A stretch of 13,629 nt of DNA, taken from positions 1 to 13,629 of the forward strand of contig JBQTHP010000034.1 of NCBI GenBank assembly GCA_052389755.1. Direction: 5' to 3'. This DNA comes from JBQTHP01 sp052389755. GTDB lineage: Bacteria > Pseudomonadota > Gammaproteobacteria > Steroidobacterales > Steroidobacteraceae. How positions within the stretch are numbered: position 1 is the stretch's first letter; each line of letters opens with the position of its first letter. The translations under genes were made by a program, and so were the position numbers. The notes beneath the pieces are model-generated. The model saw only the letters and a list, made by a program, of their open reading frames with translations. It searched no databases and was not told where the DNA came from. Positions 1 through 6,367 of the stretch are shown here, in pieces.

Positions 1-1259
1 CCGGGGAGGCTGAGCTCGACGGTGGCCAAGGGGCGATACGCCTCAGTGACCGGCAGGAGCTGCGTTTCACGGGCATCGAGCAGTTGGCCGATGTCACGGC
101 GCTCGGCCCACTCACTGCGTTCGATGAATGGACCATCGAGCGCGAGCGGGCCATCGCCGATACCGAATCGACCCGCTACGTCTCCCGCGATGTCGTGGGC
201 TACGAGGATCTCGACCGGCACGGGCGCTGGTGGTCGGAACCGGGTTACGGGTATGTGTGGGGTCCCCGGGTCGTGATCGTCGGCTGGGCACCGTATCGCT
301 TTGGGCCTTGGACGTGGATCTCGCCCTGGGGCTGGACGTGGATCGACCATGCATCGTGGGGCTTCGCGCCGTTCCACTTCGGGCGCTGGGTGTTCGTACG
401 CCATCGCTGGTGCTGGGTCCCCGGCCCACGACATCGCCGCCCGGTATTCGCACCGGCACACGTTGCATGGAGAGGCACCCCGCACGACGGTGGTCGCGTG
501 CATGGCGCAGCGAGCTGGCTCCCGCTCGGGCCGCGCGACATCTACGTGCCGCGGCATCCCGCGAGCCCGCGCTATCTGCGCAACGTCAACATCTCGAACA
601 CGGTCATCGACAACAACGCGCTCATCACGAACGCGGCTCGTAATCGCATGCAGAACCTCCGCTTCGCGAACCGTGACGCGCCCGACGTGGTCACGACGCT
701 GCCCGGCAGCGCATTCGAGGCGCACCGCGCCGCTACGGACCGATTCCTCCGGGCAAATCCGCGGGAGTTCGCGCGTCGGTCAACCGCGCCCTTGTACAGG
801 GGGGCTGCACGGGTCCCGACAGAGCGCCGCGCAATCCAAAGCAACAGCAACAGGCCGCCGCCGCTGCCGGCGGAGCGCCAAGTAGGTCGACGAGGAATCG
901 AAAGCGATGGTAACCGGACGCGCGATCACGATGACCTCGTCCACATTGCGCGCCGCTTCGATCGTCCACCGACTGGGGTACGGACGGAACCACCGCGCAC
1001 CCTGCGAGCGGAGCCAGAACAGCGGACGCAGTCCCCGCGCGCATCGAGTCCACAGCCTCGCGCGCTGAGTCAGCCCTCCCGGAGCTCGCACCAACACACG
1101 AGCCGCAGCTCCAGGTCTGACGAAGGGAGCCGCGGCCGCAGTTCCGTTCAGGTCCGTTCGAGCGACCAGAGCCAGCGCGCCGCAAGCGCAGAACCCTCGC
1201 AATCCTCAATGTCACGCGGGCAATCAGGACGAGCCGGCTTTCGCACGAATCGTCGCTGA
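1..1259 (+). CDS. DUF6600-type W/Y/G-rich envelope protein, 5' end missing
   Basis: The reading frame is open from base 3 with no stop before the TTG at 84 or the ATG further in. It reads GEAELDGGQGAIRLSDRQELRFTG, so the gene starts upstream of the window; 418 residues are visible. A tryptophan/tyrosine/glycine-rich block follows (about residues 55-150) with motifs such as RYVSRDVVGYEDLD, GWAPYRFGPWTWISPWGWTW and WGFAPFHFGRWV. This repeating pattern is typical of DUF6600 proteins, which often carry a FecR-like domain before it; the first visible residues could be the end of such a domain. The last ~150 residues are low-complexity, rich in Ser, Arg, Gln and Pro, and strongly basic, probably disordered. 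Members of this family are generally predicted to be exported; the molecular function is unknown. No terminator is obvious directly downstream. Family assignment is fairly sure, function is not. Confidence 0.8.
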   Translation, partial: GEAELDGGQGAIRLSDRQELRFTGIEQLADVTALGPLTAFDEWTIERERAIADTESTRYVSRDVVGYEDLDRHGRWWSEPGYGYVWGPRVVIVGWAPYRFGPWTWISPWGWTWIDHASWGFAPFHFGRWVFVRHRWCWVPGPRHRRPVFAPAHVAWRGTPHDGGRVHGAASWLPLGPRDIYVPRHPASPRYLRNVNISNTVIDNNALITNAARNRMQNLRFANRDAPDVVTTLPGSAFEAHRAATDRFLRANPREFARRSTAPLYRGAARVPTERRAIQSNSNRPPPLPAERQVGRRGIESDGNRTRDHDDLVHIARRFDRPPTGVRTEPPRTLRAEPEQRTQSPRASSPQPRALSQPSRSSHQHTSRSSRSDEGSRGRSSVQVRSSDQSQRAASAEPSQSSMSRGQSGRAGFRTNRR

Positions 1260-1396
1260 GCTCCTGAGTGTTCCCTCCCTGCTTTCCTCGACGGTGACGA
1301 GTCTCCGAACTGATCACGGTACGGGGATGTGACGCCAGGGCCACCCGCAGCCCTCCGCCCGCGATCGTGACGTGCGGATTGATGTCTCAACTGCGC

Positions 1397-1437
1397 AGCC
1401 CTCCGCGGAGGGCTCCAGTCACCGGCGAGAAGCCGGT
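1397..1437. repeat. Tandem palindrome and hairpin (REP-like or terminator-like)
   Basis: Bases 1397-1414 are a perfect palindrome, AGCCCTCCG/CGGAGGGCT. Six bases later, ACCGGC (1421-1426) and GCCGGT (1432-1437) form a second hairpin with the loop GAGAA. No T-tract follows on either strand, so a standard intrinsic terminator is unlikely. Two neighbouring GC-rich hairpins between genes resemble a REP-type unit or the 3' end structure of the upstream DUF6600 transcript. Only one copy is seen in this window. Confidence 0.45.
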
Positions 1438-1494
1438 CGGTCGCATAACCATGATCCGATCGTGATGCACCGGGCAGCCGTGCATCTGCGGTAC

Positions 1495-1581
1495 ACGCAT
1501 GACGGTCGGCACGATCGTCGGGTTCCGCGCTATGCGAGCCTTGCGAACCGGACGGTGCAGCTTCTGGACGGGAAGATGGTC
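1495..1581 (+). pseudogene. Possible remnant of an ABC transporter ATPase C-terminus
   Basis: In frame 1 this stretch reads YTHDGRHDRR, then RYASLANRTVQLLDGKMV. ABC ATPases of the LolD/MacB type end with a THD H-loop followed by a segment like A-x-R-x-x-x-L-x-DG. The resemblance is real at both ends, but the spacing is about seven residues too long and nothing before it matches a Walker B or signature motif. It could be a decayed gene end or chance. Low confidence. Confidence 0.25.
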
Positions 1582-1643
1582 GGCTGCGAGGCGCATCACG
1601 GCGCGAGCGCGTGCGCGCTCCAGTCGCGCTAATCTTGACGCCC

Positions 1644-2285
1644 ATGCCGCTGAACGTGAGCCAGCATCCGCTGGTCGCCCACAAGCTCGGGATCCTCCGC
1701 GACCGGCGCACCGAGCCGAAGGAGTTTCGCGCGCTCGTTCGCGAGCTGACGTGGTTGCTCGGCTACGAGGCCATGGCCGACCTCGCCACCCGGCCGCACC
1801 CGATCGAGACCCCTCTGGAGCCGATGACCGCTGCGTGCCTCGAGCCCCGCGTCGGCCTGATCCCGATCCTGCGCGCAGGGCTCGGCATGGTCGACGCCAT
1901 GCTCGAGCTGCTGCCCACCGCCGAGGTGTGGCACATCGGTCTCTACCGCGACGAGCGAACGCTGAAGCCGGTGGAGTACTACAACAAGCTGCCCGACGCC
2001 GCGACCGTGCAGGTCTGCCTCGTGCTCGACCCGATGCTCGCCACCGGGGGCTCGGCGGCGGCCACGGTCGACATCCTCAAGAAGTGGGGCGCGGCGCGCA
2101 TCAAACAGGTGTCTCTCATCGCCTCCCCCGAGGGCGTGGCGACGCTCACCCGCGCCCACCCTGAAGTCGACATCCATGTCGCGGCGCTCGATTCGCACCT
2201 CAACGAGCGCGGCTACATCGTCCCGGGCCTGGGCGACGCTGGTGACCGCCAGTTCGGGACTTTCGCCGGCCGTAGTCCGAGCTAG
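1644..2285 (+). CDS. upp: Uracil phosphoribosyltransferase
   Basis: Converts uracil plus PRPP to UMP and pyrophosphate in the cytoplasm (pyrimidine salvage). The product is 213 residues; the family is usually about 208-210. The N-terminus NVSQHPLVAHKLGILRD is the standard UPRT opening, which is why the ATG at 1644 is preferred over an in-frame start at 1611. The PRPP-binding loop DPMLATGGSA lies at residues 129-138, the LRAGLGM segment at 77-83, and the uracil-binding signature YIVPGLGDAGDRQFGT at 191-206. The protein ends with a short extra tail, FAGRSPS. No clear Shine-Dalgarno sequence precedes the start. The gene converges on the amidase gene: its TAG stop overlaps that gene's stop within a CTAG. 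All catalytic motifs look intact, so it should be functional. Confidence 0.96.
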   Translation: MPLNVSQHPLVAHKLGILRDRRTEPKEFRALVRELTWLLGYEAMADLATRPHPIETPLEPMTAACLEPRVGLIPILRAGLGMVDAMLELLPTAEVWHIGLYRDERTLKPVEYYNKLPDAATVQVCLVLDPMLATGGSAAATVDILKKWGAARIKQVSLIASPEGVATLTRAHPEVDIHVAALDSHLNERGYIVPGLGDAGDRQFGTFAGRSPS

Positions 2286-3997
2286 TGCCGCTTGCGAACG
2301 GTATCGCTGGGCAGCGCCGGCGTGCTCGCAGGCGGAACGCGATGCTGCGTCGCTTGTTCGAACGCGTACGCCAACGCAATCAGTTTTGGTTCCGAGAACG
2401 CCGGCCCGGCGAATGTCACGTCGGATGGGAACGGAACGCCGATCGGCGGATCGGCGGGCGTCAACGTGGAAAGCGCATTGAAGCCGCCCGGCACGGCGAC
2501 GCTCGGGTAACCTGCCTTTGCCGGCACGTTGGCGTTGGCATTGCCGAGGTGCACGACTGCGTCGAAGTCGTCCGCCGTCCCTTGCTCGCCATCGGGTCCA
2601 TTGAAGACGCCATCGAGTGCCAGCTTCGAGCGCCGGAGGTCCTCTGCGCGATCAGCCAGGTAGCGTGCCGTATCGGCGCTGCCCGGCGAGGTGTCGAGCG
2701 CTTCCGCCCCGATCGCGATCGCCTGTCCGTACTTCATCGGCGGGTCGAATGCGTCGTTGAACGCGATGATTTCAGCGAGCGAGCGCGACGGCGCCGCGGG
2801 CGTCACCGCGAGATAGGCGTTGAGATCACGTTTGAAGCCATACAACAGCACCGTGGAGCAGGTGCCGGTCGGCGCAGGCCGGACGATACACGTGCCGAGC
2901 TGCGGCATGCCGATGCGCGCGTCGTACGTCTCGATCAGCTCGACATACGCACCTTGGGAGCGCATGACGGCAATCGCGGCTTCCATGATCGCGGTGCGGT
3001 TCGCGGGGAAGGGTGGCACTGCCAGGCGAGCTCCGCGGAGCGCCTTCTTTTTCAGGAATCTCGTGTAGTCGTCGAAGCAGTTGCCGGGTGTGAGGCACGC
3101 CTCCGTAGCGGGGTCATTGGGGTCGTAGCCCGCGAGCACGCCGAGCAGGATGGCCGCGTCGGTCACCGTACGCGTGATGGGGCCCGCCGTGTCCTGGTCT
3201 GCCGTGATCGGGATGATGCCGTCGCGGCTCACCAGTCCCACCGTCGGCTTGATGCCGACGACGCCGTTCGCGCTCGCAGGACTCAGGATCGATCCTGACG
3301 TCTCGGTGCCGACCGCGATCGCGACGAGATTCGCATTGACACCGATGCCGGGGCCCGAGCTCGATCCGCCGGTTTGCAGCACCGGACGCCCGTCGTTGTT
3401 TGGACGGGTCGTGCGCGGATCGACGCGGGGGTCGTAAGGGTTGAAGCCGAAGCCACCGAGGGAGCTGTAACCGGTCGGCATGCCGACCGCGATGAAATTC
3501 GCGTACTCCGTGAGCGTGCCTTTGCCGAGGATGATGGCGCCCGCGGCGCGTAGCTTCCGGCTGATGAATGCGTCGTCGGGCGGGAGGGATCCGGCGAGCG
3601 CGACGCTGCCTGCAGTGTTCGGCATGTCCGCCGTGTCGATGTTGTCCTTGAGGAGCACGGGCACGCCGAAGAGAGGCATCCTGGAGTGGCCGCGGTGATT
3701 GCGGAGAGCATCGAGCTGGCGCGCCTCTCTCACCGCGTTCGCGTTGATATGGATGTAAGCGTTGATGGCCGGGCCCGTGTCTTCGTAGGCCTCAATGCGT
3801 TTAAAGTACATTTTGGTCAGGCGCTCGGCGGAGATCACGTGGGACCGCAGCGCCGCACTGATCTGCGGAATGGTGGCTTCCACCAGTTCGAACCGCGCGC
3901 GCCGATCATGCCCACCGTCGTCGCGGTCGGCGAATGCCGGCAAGCCGGCGGCCAGAAGAGCAGCAGCGGTTGCGAGAGCGAGGAGTAGACGCTTCAT
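2282..3997 (-). CDS. Secreted amidase-signature family hydrolase
   Basis: A 571-residue amidase-signature (AS) enzyme that should hydrolyse an amide bond. Substrate is unknown; the family includes peptide amidases, GatA-like and aryl acylamidases. The start at 3997 gives the Sec signal peptide MKRLLLALATAAALLAAGLPAFA and has a GGAG eight bases upstream; an in-frame start at 4096 would bury the signal. The Ser-cisSer-Lys triad is complete: K117 in GVPVLLKDNID, S212 in GGSSSGPG and S236 in GTETSGSI, with the usual 24-residue spacing between the serines. The region to about residue 290 (AGPITRTVTDAAILLGVLAGYDP) is classic AS. The C-terminal part (AKAGYPSVAVPGGF) is also typical. Export is less common than cytoplasmic location in this family, though secreted peptide amidases exist. 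The gene converges on upp and stands alone. Specific substrate cannot be read from sequence. Confidence 0.93.
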   Translation of the reverse strand: MKRLLLALATAAALLAAGLPAFADRDDGGHDRRARFELVEATIPQISAALRSHVISAERLTKMYFKRIEAYEDTGPAINAYIHINANAVREARQLDALRNHRGHSRMPLFGVPVLLKDNIDTADMPNTAGSVALAGSLPPDDAFISRKLRAAGAIILGKGTLTEYANFIAVGMPTGYSSLGGFGFNPYDPRVDPRTTRPNNDGRPVLQTGGSSSGPGIGVNANLVAIAVGTETSGSILSPASANGVVGIKPTVGLVSRDGIIPITADQDTAGPITRTVTDAAILLGVLAGYDPNDPATEACLTPGNCFDDYTRFLKKKALRGARLAVPPFPANRTAIMEAAIAVMRSQGAYVELIETYDARIGMPQLGTCIVRPAPTGTCSTVLLYGFKRDLNAYLAVTPAAPSRSLAEIIAFNDAFDPPMKYGQAIAIGAEALDTSPGSADTARYLADRAEDLRRSKLALDGVFNGPDGEQGTADDFDAVVHLGNANANVPAKAGYPSVAVPGGFNALSTLTPADPPIGVPFPSDVTFAGPAFSEPKLIALAYAFEQATQHRVPPASTPALPSDTVRKRH

Positions 3998-4210
3998 GTG
4001 GCTGTCTCCAATCCAGAGATGCAAGAGCGCGGCCGGCGAATGGTCCGTCGATGTGGTGGGCGGGTCAATATGAACGAACGGGCGCGCGCTGGTCACCTAA
4101 GGTCGACCCCGGAGCGCGAGCCATCTCCTGACGCCGGTTCTGTCCGACGCCTGGAGAGTCAAGCCGCCCCGATGCGTGGCAAGCTGGCTGGCACGACCGG
4201 TAGCGTCAGG

Positions 4211-4249
4211 TGGCAGGTGATACAAAGATCAAATCCTGCCCCCGCTACG
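4211..4249 (+). other. tRNA 3'-end-like fragment (possible attachment-site scar)
   Basis: The bases TCAAATCCTGCCCCCGCTAC (4229-4248) read like a T-arm 3' half plus the 3' acceptor strand of a tRNA; initiator tRNAs commonly end in a similar TTCAAATCC-x-GCCCCCGC run. A matching T-stem 5' strand, GGCAGG, is present at 4212-4217 and pairs with CCTGCC at 4235-4240, but about ten extra bases sit where the T-loop should begin. No D-arm, anticodon arm or matching 5' acceptor strand is seen upstream, and the encoded end is CGA rather than CCA. It is followed almost at once by a strong terminator, as after a tRNA gene. It could be the tail left by integration or excision at a tRNA, or a degenerate tRNA. 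Identity is inferred. Confidence 0.4.
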
Positions 4250-4257
4250 AATCTTTC

Positions 4258-4292
4258 AAGGCCTCGGCGCGAACCACCGGGGCCTTTCATTT
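4258..4292 (+). terminator. Intrinsic terminator behind the tRNA-like tail
   Basis: AAGGCCTCGG (4258-4267) pairs with CCGGGGCCTT (4277-4286) over ten positions, including one T-G wobble, with a nine-base loop. It is followed by TTCATTTG. The stem and T-rich tail fit a rho-independent terminator on the plus strand. No intact plus-strand gene lies upstream of it, so it is probably inherited from a lost tRNA or RNA gene whose tail lies just before it. In the other direction it could also stop transcripts of the minus-strand lipoprotein gene. Confidence 0.7.
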
Positions 4293-4428
4293 GTCTCATC
4301 TCGGTCCCGTACGTCGCGTTGCCGCGGATCGGACGCGATCTGCACGGCGGACCGCTGGCGCGCGCCAAGGACTTCGCTGTAGGCACGCCCGTCTACACCA
4401 GGTTCGCAACCGCGGACCGACAGCGCCT

Positions 4429-5469
4429 CTAAGGCTGAAAGCAGGCGTTTCCCGACCACGGGCCCATGCGGACCGGCCAGTCAATCGTCGTGGTCCTTCC
4501 CTGTGTATCCATCAAGGTCACAGTTCCGTCAGCATTGAACACGGCTGTGGCTGTGCCCAGCATGGAGGTGAACGTGAGCATCCCGCCCACGAATCGGTTG
4601 GTTGCGTCGTCGTACACAAGCCGGCGCATGGTTGCCACGTTGGCGGGACCGGGATCGCATTGGCCGGCCTGGAACTGATACTCCCCTTCGATCAGGAATT
4701 CCGTCCGGCCATTGCGGCTGTTGATATGGAACGGAGCCGACGCGCTCCCCAGGCCATAGCTGCCCGACGCCAGCGTTCTGCCGTCGAAGCGAATATCGAA
4801 CGTCCTGCTGAAGCGCGTGAGCGCATCGATATCGAACGTCGCGCTGATCAATGTATCGCTGCGGCCCACTGCGAAATTCTCTTCCTCATGAAGTTGGCCA
4901 GTAAACGTGCCCCGGTAACGGTCCTCCAGCATCTGCGTGGTCGGTGGGTCACCGACGATCAAGTAGGTGACAATGCCCTGCGGGGTGCTTGCTTGCGAGT
5001 ATTCCTTGACCCCATGCCACTCTCGAGTGGCGCCCTGCCGATCGTCCGGTGGACCCACAGAGTCGACGCAGCGCTCGTAACTGGTTCGCGTCACGAGCAT
5101 CGCCGCGTCCGTATAGGGCGAATTGACATCTCGGGTGGCTTGCGTCACGTCACGCGTACCGGAGGAACCGCACGGGCTCACGGCGGCAGCACTCGATTGC
5201 TGCGGGGTGAGGAACGCGAACAGTGACTGATCGGCGCCGGGGTTTTCGCTCGCTGAAGTGCCGGCCGGTTGAACCAGCGGGATCGGCACCTCACCCGCGA
5301 CCACGGCGAGATTCGCGTTTACGCCTGCCGTTGTCGCAAGAGTGCCCGGCGCAGCATCGGGCATCGGCATGCTTTCATCGCCGCCCCCGCATGCCGAAAG
5401 AGCAGCGGCCGCACCGCCCAATAGAATGGTCGACACAGAGCTTCTAGTGAGCCGAGCAGAGCTGCGCAT
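4429..5469 (-). CDS. Putative lipoprotein of unknown function
   Basis: A 346-residue protein not recognised by family. The start at 5469 is chosen because AAGGAA lies about eight bases upstream and because it gives a classic lipoprotein signal: basic n-region (MRSSARLTR), hydrophobic stretch, and the lipobox LSAC with lipidated C27 followed by Gly-Gly-Gly. An in-frame start at 5763 would place 98 unlikely residues before it. Gly at +2 suggests outer-membrane sorting in a Gram-negative. The mature part is soluble and beta-rich in appearance, with four more cysteines (C100, C134, C271, C343) that could form two disulfides. The C-terminal half has alternating strands such as GTFTGQLHEEENFAVG, GTATAVFNADGTVTLMD and TTTIDWPVRMGPWSG. 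It may be a ligand-binding or surface barrel-like domain, but I cannot assign a function. Transcribed alone. Confidence 0.82.
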   Translation of the reverse strand: MRSSARLTRSSVSTILLGGAAAALSACGGGDESMPMPDAAPGTLATTAGVNANLAVVAGEVPIPLVQPAGTSASENPGADQSLFAFLTPQQSSAAAVSPCGSSGTRDVTQATRDVNSPYTDAAMLVTRTSYERCVDSVGPPDDRQGATREWHGVKEYSQASTPQGIVTYLIVGDPPTTQMLEDRYRGTFTGQLHEEENFAVGRSDTLISATFDIDALTRFSRTFDIRFDGRTLASGSYGLGSASAPFHINSRNGRTEFLIEGEYQFQAGQCDPGPANVATMRRLVYDDATNRFVGGMLTFTSMLGTATAVFNADGTVTLMDTQGRTTTIDWPVRMGPWSGNACFQP

Positions 5470-5903
5470 GATGCACTTCCTTGCCGGAGTCGTACGCGCC
5501 CATTGGAACGCCACGAATAAGCATAAATAGGTCCGTCGTTCGCAGCTACTCGCGCGCAGTTGCCTCGGCGACCCGCCAGCTCCCGTCCCACGCCTCGATC
5601 TCGTAGTGATCGGTTTCGGGGAAGCCAGGCGGCCGCACGCCACGGGTGCTGATTCGGCGGCTTCTCGCGTCACGAACGCGCTTGCAGGCATCGCGACAGC
5701 ACAAGGCGACTTGTCTGGAGCGATAGAAACCTCATTAGTGACGCGCTCACGTCTAGTTGGCAAGATTCTAGTTGCGGTGTGGGGCGCAGTTCGTGGAGGT
5801 CTGACCGGAGCTGCTGTAGGCGGAGTGAAGGGAGGCAGAAACGGCGCGATCCTAGGCGCTGTTTACTTTGGTACTTACGCATCGAACGCGCGCCGACGAG
5901 TGC
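5470..5903. other. Region with only doubtful coding signals
   Basis: Between the lipoprotein start and the ACT gene stop lie 434 bases with no confident gene. Two weak candidates are listed separately: a minus-strand coding-like fragment (5546-5731) and a plus-strand glycine-rich frame (5738-5965). The AT-richer stretch at 5515-5530 (GAATAAGCATAAATAG) is probably part of the lipoprotein promoter region, read on the minus strand. Confidence 0.5.
5546..5731 (-). pseudogene. Coding-like fragment lacking a start
   Basis: One minus-strand frame is open from 5731 to a TAG at 5548-5546 and has no ATG. Its second half reads RPPGFPETDHYEIEAW followed by DGSWRVAEATARE, which looks like real protein (balanced composition, two Trp, acidic and hydrophobic alternation) rather than an antisense shadow. 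The first half (CKRVRDARSRR) is basic. It may be the 3' end of a lost gene. I do not recognise the family. Confidence 0.25.
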
Positions 5904-5965
5904 CTAAGCGCGATACCACCGCGACTCGAGCACGCACGGTACCTGAGCGAGCTTCCCGGCGATGA
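5738..5965 (+). CDS. Doubtful small glycine-zipper protein
   Basis: A GTG-started frame of 75 residues. Residues 4-48 read as a hydrophobic, glycine-spaced stretch (LVGKILVAVWGAVRGGLTG, then AAVGGVKGGRNGAILGAVYFG) like a glycine zipper, followed by a basic tail. Codons such as CTA, GTT, GGT and ACT are more AT-ended than in neighbouring genes. Against it: no close Shine-Dalgarno sequence, and the last 62 bases overlap the ACT gene on the opposite strand. It could be a small acquired gene, a fragment, or chance. Confidence 0.25.
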   Translation: MTRSRLVGKILVAVWGAVRGGLTGAAVGGVKGGRNGAILGAVYFGTYASNARRRVPKRDTTATRARTVPERASRR

Positions 5966-6158
5966 GAGAGAGCGTGCTTTCCGGAATCCCGACGATGTCG
6001 ACCTGAATGTGAACCGTGTCGCCGGTGCCGAATTCAGCGAGTACCCGCCGCGGCAGCACGTTCAGGTTCTGGAAGCGGTCAAGGACGCGCGATAGCGCCC
6101 CGGGATGGGCCTCCGCAACGACGCGGAGGCGTAGCACAGAAACCGTGTCGACCGTCAT
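5904..6158 (-). CDS. Stand-alone ACT-domain protein (IlvM/IlvN-like)
   Basis: An 84-residue protein that is essentially one ACT domain: strand 1 SVLRLRVVAEAHPGALSRVL with the conserved Gly at residue 20 in the loop before helix 1, then NLNVLPRRVLAEF, then TVHIQVDIVGIPESTLSLIAGKL and VPCVLESRW. Length and layout match the small regulatory subunits of acetolactate synthase (IlvM is about 85 residues), and ACT domains bind amino acids to regulate enzymes. No ilvB/ilvG-type catalytic gene is in the window, so it may act on an enzyme encoded elsewhere or be an unrelated amino-acid sensor. A GAGG lies upstream of the ATG at 6158, though the spacing is not ideal. A strong hairpin lies in the leader 44 bases before the start, which could mean attenuation-type control. 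Confidence 0.72.
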   Translation of the reverse strand: MTVDTVSVLRLRVVAEAHPGALSRVLDRFQNLNVLPRRVLAEFGTGDTVHIQVDIVGIPESTLSLIAGKLAQVPCVLESRWYRA

Positions 6159-6187
6159 GACCCTCGATCCTCGTCATGGGGTTTTCC

Positions 6188-6245
6188 AACGCGCACGAAG
6201 TCGCCCGACCTTCCGTGAAGGTCGGGCGGCTAATCAGCGCGCGGT
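6188..6245 (-). promoter_or_regulatory. Structured leader hairpin upstream of the ACT gene
   Basis: CGCCCGACCTT (6202-6212) and AAGGTCGGGCG (6218-6228) form a perfect 11-bp stem with a five-base loop. Outside it, 6188-6196 and 6237-6245 can pair over eight of nine positions (one wobble, one mismatch), making a longer two-part hairpin. It ends 30 bases before the ACT gene start on the minus strand. No T-tract follows on either strand, so it is not a standard terminator. An RNA leader controlling the ACT gene, or a processing or stability hairpin between the small peptide gene and the ACT gene, would fit. Function is inferred. Confidence 0.5.
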
Positions 6246-6295
6246 GGGTGGCGAGGCAGGCCATGGGAGGAATGTAGCCGTAAACGGCCGCTGCG

Positions 6296-6367
6296 TCACG
6301 TGCGGTCGAATACCTTGGCGAGCAGCATGACCAGGGAGCCGATCAGCGCGATGAGGATGATTTCCAC
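6296..6367 (-). CDS. 23-residue single-span membrane peptide, GTG start
   Basis: The minus strand has AAGGAG followed eight bases later by GTG at 6367. That frame gives (M)EIILIALIG then SLVMLLAKVFDRT and stops at 6296. The peptide is a hydrophobic helix of about 17 residues with a charged end (KVFDR), the size and form of small membrane proteins such as KdpF-like peptides, but it matches none that I know. The frame is also open upstream to 6544, but that part has poor composition and no better start. The peptide lies 137 bases before the ACT gene on the same strand, with the leader hairpin between them, so both may be on one transcript. The strong ribosome binding site is the main argument that it is real. 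Confidence 0.5.
   Translation of the reverse strand: MEIILIALIGSLVMLLAKVFDRT

Larger units (their letters stand above)
1260..1643. other. Intergenic region with two hairpins, no intact gene
   Basis: This 384-base gap between the DUF6600 gene and upp contains no convincing gene. It holds an 18-base perfect palindrome (1397-1414) and a second hairpin (1421-1437), listed separately, and a short stretch resembling the end of an ABC ATPase (1495-1581). The upp promoter should lie in its right half, but I see no clear -35/-10 pair. Confidence 0.6.
3998..4428. other. Intergenic region holding a tRNA-like tail and terminator
   Basis: This 431-base gap lies between the amidase start and the lipoprotein stop. 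The right part carries the amidase promoter region; a TTGACC on the minus strand (4068-4063) could be a -35 box but no good -10 follows. The middle holds the tRNA-3'-end-like sequence and the terminator listed separately. 4300-4428 shows nothing recognisable. The overlapping open frames here lack start context and family motifs and look like chance. Confidence 0.6.

Noticed and set aside
733..1344. Minus-strand frames opposite the DUF6600 gene tail
   Set aside because: They mirror the low-complexity Ser/Arg-rich coding sequence and show no start context or recognisable motif.
2285..3298. 337-residue open frame on the plus strand opposite the amidase gene
   Set aside because: Arginine-rich antisense reading without domain motifs; the minus strand carries the full amidase signature and triad.
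4210..5226. 338-residue plus-strand frame across the tRNA-like tail and opposite the lipoprotein gene
   Set aside because: Starts without a ribosome binding site, reads through a terminator and is Arg/His-rich; the lipoprotein on the minus strand has signal, lipobox and RBS.
6079..6264. Leader peptide for attenuation of the ACT gene, starting at 6264 on the minus strand
   Set aside because: It lacks a ribosome binding site, runs through the hairpin without a stop and has only a few Leu/Ile codons, so it is not a typical ilv-type leader peptide.
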